Origin: Methylotenera sp. UBA6020
GTDB taxonomy: Bacteria > Pseudomonadota > Gammaproteobacteria > Burkholderiales > Methylophilaceae
NCBI GenBank assembly: GCA_002429455.1
Contig: DIZU01000202.1
Coordinates: 3,165-9,682 of the forward strand
DNA length: 6,518 bases
Direction: 5' to 3'
Part shown: one piece after another, positions 6,453-6,518 of the stretch
Position numbering within the stretch: position 1 is the stretch's first letter
Layout of the letters: every line of letters starts with the position of its first letter
Translations under genes and position numbers: made by a program
Notes under the pieces: model-generated
What the model saw: only the letters and a program-made list of their open reading frames with translations
Told to the model about the DNA's origin: nothing
The model's database searches: none

Positions 6453-6474
6453 GACCTCCTTGCGGCGTCATTTT
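6450..6474 (+). other. Hairpin in the right flank of the insertion sequence
   Basis: AATGAC (6450-6455) and GTCATT (6467-6472) form a 6-bp stem with an 11-base loop, followed by two more T. It may be a weak terminator or chance. The rest of the flank to 6518 shows no gene. The left arm includes the AAT next to the element, so the insertion may have entered this stem. Confidence 0.35.
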
Positions 6475-6518
6475 CTGCTGAACAAGCCGCCTTTATTTAT
6501 TTGATCTGAGCTTTAGTT

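Noticed and set aside
1..6518. CRISPR arrays, tRNA or rRNA genes, integron or phage attachment sites
   Set aside because: No regularly spaced direct repeats, cloverleaf-forming tRNA sequence or rRNA signature was seen by eye in either strand.

Overview
The window comes from a Gram-negative bacterium, most likely a gamma- or betaproteobacterium. It carries a tripartite-type RND efflux operon whose adaptor has a lipoprotein signal, next to an IS30-family insertion sequence. Base composition looks moderate by eye (mid-40s % GC, not computed), lower in the regulator gene. I cannot name the genus.

Region 1 (about 1-713) holds a TetR/AcrR-family regulator gene preceded by an imperfect palindrome. 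Region 2 (714-798) is a short intergenic stretch with a perfect palindrome of the same sequence and spacing; it embeds a possible -35 box, followed by a good ribosome binding site. Region 3 (799-5012) is the efflux operon: a lipoprotein membrane-fusion (adaptor) gene overlapping by ATGA with an HAE1-type RND permease gene. The permease frame runs for 1032 codons but is cut by one in-frame TAG at 3402-3404. That codon falls in the linker between the two six-helix halves, so the gene reads as an N-half and a C-half. No outer-membrane channel gene is present; such pumps often borrow a TolC/OprM-type channel encoded elsewhere.

Region 4 (5013-5189) is a gene-poor spacer with small hairpins. Region 5 (5193-6449) is a complete but dead IS30-family element. 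It has imperfect terminal inverted repeats of about 40 bp, a candidate 3-bp AAT target duplication, and a transposase gene with two small deletions and three nonsense codons. Region 6 (6450-6518) is flank with a small hairpin and no gene.

The likely logic is that the TetR-type repressor binds both palindromes, controlling itself and the adaptor-permease operon, until a ligand releases it. The permease lesion suggests the pump is recently lost, split into two chains, or rescued by readthrough or suppression. I found no clearly new biological system. The most notable points are the matched operator pair and the amber codon at the permease half-junction.
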